Source of the DNA: UMGS1889 sp900556055
GTDB lineage: Bacteria > Bacillota > Clostridia > Oscillospirales > Ruminococcaceae
Assembly: GCA_902463265.1 (NCBI GenBank)
Contig: CABQEV010000011.1
Coordinates: 1 to 63,842, forward strand
Reading direction: 5' to 3'
DNA: 63,842 nt
Positions 59,402-63,842 of this stretch are shown here, piece by piece. A model generated the notes under the pieces. That model searched no databases, was not told where the DNA came from, and worked only from the letters and a program-made list of their open reading frames with translations. The position numbers and the translations under genes are program-made. The stretch's first letter is position 1. Each line of letters opens with the position of its first letter.

Positions 59402-60259
59402 ATGGCACGCAATGTTGTTTCGGCAAAGCTTGATATTATATTCAAAAAGATATTTACGGAAAATGCAGACTTGCTTCATTCATTTGTGGCAAGTATGCTT
59501 GACATACCGCCCGAAAACATTACTGATATTGTCGTTACCAATCCTGAGATACCGCCTGAAACAATGACCGGTAAATTCAGCAGACTCGATCTCAGCCTTA
59601 AAGTAGACGACAGGCTTGTGAATGTAGAGATACAGGTCAAGAACGACGCAGATTACCGTGACAGGACGCTTTTCTATTGGGCAAAGCTCTATACGTCTGA
59701 GCTGAAAAGCGGCGAGGATTACAGCGAACTAAAACAGACAATAACAATAAATATCATCAATTTCAATATGTTTCCCGGTGAAAATTATCACAATGAGGTC
59801 GCCGCAGTCATAAAAAATACCGGAGAAGTATTTTCCGATAAATTCAGCATACACTTCTTTGAGCTGAAGAAAGTCGGCAAAAAACCCGATCCGAGAAACA
59901 GCCGTGAACTATGGCTGCAGTTTATAAATGCGGACAGTGAGGAGGCGCTGGATATGTTAAGTCAGACCAATGTTCCTATCATGAAAAAAGCTGTAAATGT
60001 GATCTACGATATGTCCGAGGACACAAGAATACGTGAGATCGCCCGTCTGCGTGAAAAAGCTATGCATGATGAAGCTTCTGCGCTGAAGCATGCTAAAGCA
60101 GAGGGAATTGAGGAAGGTATGGCTCAGGGCATGGCTCAGGGCATGGCTAAAGGTGTGACTCAAGGTGCAGCAAAAGAGCGCGAAGCAACTATCAGAATGC
60201 TGAAAGCAAACGGCTTTTCAGATGAACAGATAAGTGCAATGTATGCGGGAAGAAAATGA
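59402..60259 (+). CDS. Rpn-family PD-(D/E)XK nuclease, second copy
   Basis: 285 aa, about 80 percent like the protein at 13075 by eye over the first 225 residues (same SRLDLSLKVDDRLVNVEIQV core). Repeats near 235-260 are GMAQGMAQGMAKG. The tail AKERE...MLKANGFSDEQISAMYAG differs. Promoter TTGCAA-17-TATAAT upstream. Internal ATG at 59954 (residue 185) with GAGGAGG 8 nt before it could give a 101-aa C-terminal protein. Two partial copies of the 3' end follow (60264 and 60537). Confidence 0.85.
   Translation: MARNVVSAKLDIIFKKIFTENADLLHSFVASMLDIPPENITDIVVTNPEIPPETMTGKFSRLDLSLKVDDRLVNVEIQVKNDADYRDRTLFYWAKLYTSELKSGEDYSELKQTITINIINFNMFPGENYHNEVAAVIKNTGEVFSDKFSIHFFELKKVGKKPDPRNSRELWLQFINADSEEALDMLSQTNVPIMKKAVNVIYDMSEDTRIREIARLREKAMHDEASALKHAKAEGIEEGMAQGMAQGMAKGVTQGAAKEREATIRMLKANGFSDEQISAMYAGRK
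59939..59956 (+). promoter_or_regulatory. Internal ribosome site inside rpn copy 2
   Basis: GAGGAGG (59939-59945), 8-nt spacer, ATG (59954-59956), in frame with the nuclease, at codon 185 as in copy 1. Confidence 0.65.
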
Positions 60260-60263
60260 CACT

Positions 60264-60530
60264 ATGAATGTTATCTATGATATGTCCGAGGACACAAGAA
60301 TACGTGAGATCGCCCGTCTGCGTGAAAAAGCTATGCATGATGAAGCTTCTGCGCTGAAGCATGCTAAAGCAGAGGGAATTGAGGAAGGTATGGCTCAGGG
60401 CATGGCTCAGGGCATAACTAAAGGCATGGCTCAGGGTATGACCAAAGGCAAAAATGAAATTATTGCCCAGATGAAAGCTGCAGGCATGACTGATGAGCAG
60501 ATAAGCTTTGTTCTTGGGCAAAAAGTATGA
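60264..60530 (+). CDS. Stand-alone Rpn C-terminal module
   Basis: 88 aa from ATG 60264 (the frame is open back to 60234). It repeats codons from VIYDMSEDTRIREIARLREK through the GMAQGMAQG repeats of the upstream nuclease almost without change, then has its own tail KNEIIAQMKAAGMTDEQISF. No strong ribosome site precedes it, only GGGAAG. It could be an independent antitoxin-like C-terminal protein or a reserve cassette that swaps the nuclease tail by recombination. Confidence 0.55.
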   Translation: MNVIYDMSEDTRIREIARLREKAMHDEASALKHAKAEGIEEGMAQGMAQGITKGMAQGMTKGKNEIIAQMKAAGMTDEQISFVLGQKV

Positions 60531-60536
60531 CAAATA

Positions 60537-60607
60537 TAATCTATGACCTGTCCGAGGACACAAGAATACGTGAGATCGCCCGTCTGCGTGAAAAGACTGT
60601 AACCTGA
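60537..60607 (+). pseudogene. Third, truncated copy of the Rpn C-terminal module
   Basis: Starts NIIYDLSEDTRIREIARLRE, then KTVT and a stop at 60605-60607. Only the helix before the repeats is left. Confidence 0.7.
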
Positions 60608-60671
60608 CGCATTATATCACCGTGGGGACACACTTGTTTTTTTGAAGATCACATAGCTTACAGCAAAACAA

Positions 60672-60705
60672 AGCCGCAGCAGACGCAAATGCTGCGGCTT
60701 TATTC
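60672..60705 (+). terminator. Terminator after the rpn module array
   Basis: AAAGCCGCAGCA/TGCTGCGGCTTT stem followed by ATTCTTTCT. Confidence 0.7.
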
Positions 60706-60813
60706 TTTCTATGGCGGTCAGAAAAGCAAAATATCCAAAATAAAAAAGTAGCAGAAGATACGCCGACCACATATAATATGGCATGAGGAATTCACACGAA
60801 AGGAGAATTTCAA

Positions 60814-61554
60814 GTGCCATCTGTTTTTTTAAGCCCGTCCACTCAGGAATGGAATCAGTATGTAAACGGCGGCAACGAGGAAGAATACATGAACCTGCTC
60901 GCCGACAGAATGGAGCCGTTTCTGCTCGCTTCGGGCATTACATTTACTCGGAATGATCCCGCAAGGAACGTTGCAGGCGCTATTGCTGACTCAAATGCCG
61001 GCAGCTACGATGTTCATCTTGCGCTGCATACAAATGCGGGTGACGGTAAGTTTGCGGGACGGCTGCGTGGAATCGACGTTTACTACTCCCCTTACAGCCA
61101 TCTAAGCAGACAGCTTGCCGTAATCACTGCGAACAATCTTGAAAGCGTTTATCCCGACCCGGCAAAGGTCAATGCGCTGCCTACGACATCGCTCGGCGAG
61201 GTCACGAGGACGCGTGCCGCTGCGATACTTGCGGAGCTTGGCTACCATGACAACGAAACGGACGCTGCGTGGATAAAAAACAATCTCACGCCTATCGCAC
61301 GTTCGCTGGTTCAGTCGCTATGCGATTACTTCGGAATACCGTTCGTTGAACCATCGCCCGTACGCAGAGGCGTTGTTGTGACGGACGGCTCAAACCTGAA
61401 TATCAGGCGGTTCCCGTCGGTGCAGTCGGCTGTTATCGGCGTTATCCCGAACGGCGCAACGGTCAACATCTACGGTCAGACGGGAAACTGGTATGTCATC
61501 AAATACGGCTCGACTACGGGCTACGCCAGCGCAGATTTCATTGAAATAACATAA
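60814..61554 (+). CDS. N-acetylmuramoyl-L-alanine amidase with SH3 domain
   Basis: 246 aa, GTG start at 60814 (AAGGAG 9 nt upstream). Residues 1-175 Amidase_3: FLSPSTQEWN, the Glu in NEEEYMNLLADRM, HLALHTNAG and AAILAELGYHDNETDAAWI, the usual Zn-binding His/Glu/His set. Residues 185-246 bacterial SH3 (DGSNLNIRRFPSVQSAVIGV). No signal peptide, so it is more like a phage-type or spore/lysis amidase than a secreted autolysin. Confidence 0.8.
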   Translation: MPSVFLSPSTQEWNQYVNGGNEEEYMNLLADRMEPFLLASGITFTRNDPARNVAGAIADSNAGSYDVHLALHTNAGDGKFAGRLRGIDVYYSPYSHLSRQLAVITANNLESVYPDPAKVNALPTTSLGEVTRTRAAAILAELGYHDNETDAAWIKNNLTPIARSLVQSLCDYFGIPFVEPSPVRRGVVVTDGSNLNIRRFPSVQSAVIGVIPNGATVNIYGQTGNWYVIKYGSTTGYASADFIEIT

Positions 61555-61613
61555 AAAATGTCCGTCCGACGGGATATCCCCCATCGGACGGACGAAGTTT
61601 TTATGCGGTATTA

Positions 61614-63533
61614 TCAGACCATAAGCTCGCATACAAGCTTTGAGAATTCAAGCGGATTTTCGATAGGCATGCCCTCGATAAGGAGCGCTTCATCATAGAG
61701 TATCTTTGCATACTTCGATACTGCGTCCTTGTTGTCCTCGGCATGGAGGGCTTTCAGCTTCTCGAATACGGGGTGTGATGCATTTATCTCAAGCACCTTT
61801 TCTGCCTTTACCTTGCCTGCGTCATTCGGCATTGAGTTCAGTATCTTCTCCATTTCAAGGGAAATTTCGCCCTTGTTGGACAGGCATACGGGGTGAGATT
61901 TCAGCTTTTCGGATACAACGACATCTGCGACCTTGCCGTCAAGCGCATTTTTCAGGCTTTCAAGCAGATCCTTGTTCTCCTCGGATGCCTTCTTTGCAGC
62001 TTCCTTCTCCTCCTCGGAATCAAGCTCCGAACCGCTCTCGGAGATGGATTTGAACTCCTTTTCCTCGTAATTCATCAGCGTTTTCAGTGCAAATTCGTCT
62101 ACGCTGTCTGTCAGATAAAGCACCTCGATGCCCTTTTCCTTAAAGCGTTCGATCTGCGGGAGAAGGTCTATCTTATCGGCTGTATCGCCCGATGCATAGT
62201 AAATATACTTCTGATCTTCCTTCATGCGGGAGACATATTCATCAAGCGTTACAAGCTTCTTTTCCATTGAAGATGTGAACAGCAGGAGATCCTTCAGGAT
62301 ATCCTTATGCGAACCGTACTCGTTGTAAACGCCGAATTTTACCTGAATTCCGAACTGCTTCCAGAATTCCTCGTACTTCTCACGCTCATTTGTCAGCATC
62401 TTTTTCAGTTCATTCTTGATAGTTCTTTCGAGGGATTTTGCGATCAGCTTCAGCTGACGGTCATGCTGGAGAAGCTCACGGGAGATATTCAGCGAGAGAT
62501 CCTCCGAATCAACAAGACCTCTTACAAAGCTGAAATGATCCGGCAGAAGATCCGCACATTTATCCATGATAAGAACGCCGCTCGAATAAAGCTGGAGTCC
62601 CTTTTCGTAATTCTTTGAATAATAATCGAACGGAGCCTTTGAGGGGATATAGAGCAGTGCGCTGTATGTTGCTGTACCCTCGGTCTTTACGTGGATACTC
62701 TTCAGCGGATCGGTATAATCGAAGAATTTCTCCTTATAGAAGCTGTTATACTCCTCCTCGGTGACCTCGCTCTTGTTCTTTTTCCAGATAGGAACCATGC
62801 TGTTGAGAGTCTCAGTCTCAATATATTCCTCGGTCTTAGGCTCGCTGTTGCCGTTTTCATCGTCCTTATCATTATCGAGATATCTTGTCTTGACCATATC
62901 CATCATGATCGGGTATCTGATATAATCGGAATACTTCTTTACAAGGCTCTTGATCTTCCACTGGGAGAGATATTCATCATAATCCTCGTCCTCGGTCTTA
63001 TCCTTGATAGTCAGGATTATCTCAGTTCCGACGGAATCCTTGTCATATTCATCAATAGTATAGCCGTCAACGCCCTCAGACTTCCATACATAGCCCTTGT
63101 CGGAGCCGTAAGCCTTAGTGCGCACCTCAACTTCCTTTGCTACCATGAAAGCGGAATAGAAGCCGACACCGAACTGACCGATAACATCAATATCATTGCC
63201 CTTGGCATCAGCGTTTTCTGTCTTGAAAGCGAGAGATCCGCTGTTTGCGATGATACCGAGGTTATTTTCGAGTTCCTCGGCAGTCATGCCTATACCGTTA
63301 TCGGTGATAGTCAGGGTACGGTTATCCTTATCCGCCTTGATAGTGATCTTGAAATCGGAGCGGGACATACCGATCTTATCATCGGTGAGGGATTTGAAAT
63401 AGAGCTTATCAATAGCATCGCTGGCATTTGAGATAAGTTCTCTGAGGAAAATTTCCTTGTGGGTATAGATAGAATTGATCATCATTTCAAGCAGACGTTT
63501 GGATTCTGCTTTGAACTGTTTAGTTTCAGCCAT
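61614..63533 (-). CDS. htpG: Chaperone protein HtpG (Hsp90)
   Basis: 639 aa from ATG 63533 (GGAG 9 nt upstream; ATG 63542 sits on that site). N-terminal GHKL ATPase: LISNASDAIDKLYF, ITDNGIGMTAEEL, GQFGVGFYSAFMV; middle domain GVLIMDKCADLLPDHFSFVR with the catalytic Arg loop; C-terminal dimerisation domain. Its promoter overlaps a CIRCE element, so HrcA heat-shock control is expected. Confidence 0.96.
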   Translation of the reverse strand: MAETKQFKAESKRLLEMMINSIYTHKEIFLRELISNASDAIDKLYFKSLTDDKIGMSRSDFKITIKADKDNRTLTITDNGIGMTAEELENNLGIIANSGSLAFKTENADAKGNDIDVIGQFGVGFYSAFMVAKEVEVRTKAYGSDKGYVWKSEGVDGYTIDEYDKDSVGTEIILTIKDKTEDEDYDEYLSQWKIKSLVKKYSDYIRYPIMMDMVKTRYLDNDKDDENGNSEPKTEEYIETETLNSMVPIWKKNKSEVTEEEYNSFYKEKFFDYTDPLKSIHVKTEGTATYSALLYIPSKAPFDYYSKNYEKGLQLYSSGVLIMDKCADLLPDHFSFVRGLVDSEDLSLNISRELLQHDRQLKLIAKSLERTIKNELKKMLTNEREKYEEFWKQFGIQVKFGVYNEYGSHKDILKDLLLFTSSMEKKLVTLDEYVSRMKEDQKYIYYASGDTADKIDLLPQIERFKEKGIEVLYLTDSVDEFALKTLMNYEEKEFKSISESGSELDSEEEKEAAKKASEENKDLLESLKNALDGKVADVVVSEKLKSHPVCLSNKGEISLEMEKILNSMPNDAGKVKAEKVLEINASHPVFEKLKALHAEDNKDAVSKYAKILYDEALLIEGMPIENPLEFSKLVCELMV

Positions 63534-63598
63534 ATTGAACATCTCCTGTTAAAATATAATCGGGACAACCCGTTTTCAGCAATTGAAGTTATTGTTTG

Positions 63599-63625
63599 CT
63601 AGCACTCTTTATCTTTGAGTGCTAA
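63599..63625 (-). promoter_or_regulatory. CIRCE operator of htpG
   Basis: CTAGCACTC-N9-GAGTGCTAA, the HrcA repressor site, with TATAAT (63631-63636) and TTGATT (63653-63658, 16-bp spacer) upstream on the minus strand. Confidence 0.85.
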
Positions 63626-63659
63626 TGTTAATTATAGCATAATATGCAAGAAAATCAAT

Positions 63660-63842
63660 ACCGTTAATAAATATAGTACATATAATTTACAATTTGATAA
63701 TAAGCGCAAAAACGAACACAAAACATATCCACTGTGGAGCGCACATTGGTATTTTGCTTTTTATATTCAGGTGAACAGCACCAACAGACCCGCACCCAAA
63801 CTAAAAAGCGTTGGGGTCCAGCCCTTGGGCTTTGGCAAGGGC
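63660..63842. other. Right edge, no gene seen
   Basis: AT-rich, then a short GC-rich end with GCCCTTGGGC; no ORF or known element recognised before the window ends. Confidence 0.5.

Overview
The window looks like a chromosome segment of a cellulolytic rumen or gut Firmicute, most likely Ruminococcus (Oscillospiraceae). The basis is moderate GC, strong GGAGG ribosome sites, TTGACA-17-TATAAT promoters, HrcA/CIRCE control of htpG, a lipoprotein GH5 cellulase and a complete type IV pilus locus. The species is inference.

Layout. (1) 1 to about 9352: left part of a Mu-like transposable prophage. It holds a + strand LexA/S24 repressor and a surface-lipoprotein cargo gene, then a long minus-strand early operon with a small HTH, MuA transposase, MuB ATPase, many small genes and a replisome-organizer-like protein. 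The rest lies beyond position 1. Direct repeats at 9119-9132 and 9331-9344 look like transposase end sites. (2) 9447-12847: a cassette-like series (GNAT pseudogene, nitroreductase, P-loop kinase, XRE-TPR regulator). Three near-identical intergenic units, each a terminator hairpin followed by a TTGATT-17-TATAAT promoter, lie between the genes. (3) 13075-20879: accessory or defence-like stretch with an Rpn nuclease, AbrB/AraC relics, a very large exonuclease-RecQ-UvrD fusion, an IS5-family relic and a DUF4391 protein. (4) 21231-40441: surface transglutaminase-like protein, methyltransferase, rfbB, enolase, solute-binding lipoprotein, GH5 cellulase, cupin, MATE pump with MarR, pdxST and NAD synthetase. 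(5) 40500-42350: almost 2 kb with no ordinary gene. It appears to be one minus-strand transcription unit (promoter 42324-42352, terminator 40507-40525) carrying 14 degenerate copies of GGAGTGAGTCC. Many copies lie 5-7 nt after the stop of a 9-11 codon ORF. (6) 42516-46188: DUF1292 protein, a 6S-like RNA, cytidine deaminase, WYL regulator, amidohydrolase. (7) 46462-59273: type IV pilus cluster (PilC, fused PilM-PilN, PilO, PilX-like protein, minor pilins, PilD, PilB, PilT and two PilA-type pilins). (8) 59402-63533: a second Rpn nuclease followed by two partial copies of its C-terminal end, a GTG-started amidase with an SH3 domain, and HtpG.

Most interesting items: the 40.5-42.35 kb repeat transcript; Rpn genes with conserved internal ribosome sites and spare C-terminal modules; the cassette array with repeated intergenic units; a MITE-like palindromic repeat (six copies, one inside the prophage); and a twice-occurring phage micro-peptide whose copies differ almost only at third codon positions.

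How the genes fit together: cellulose attachment (pili) and degradation (GH5 and binding lipoproteins on the cell surface) sit together with central metabolism. The first 20 kb is accessory DNA shaped by phage, MITE and cassette insertion. All family assignments are from reading the sequence; no database search was run.
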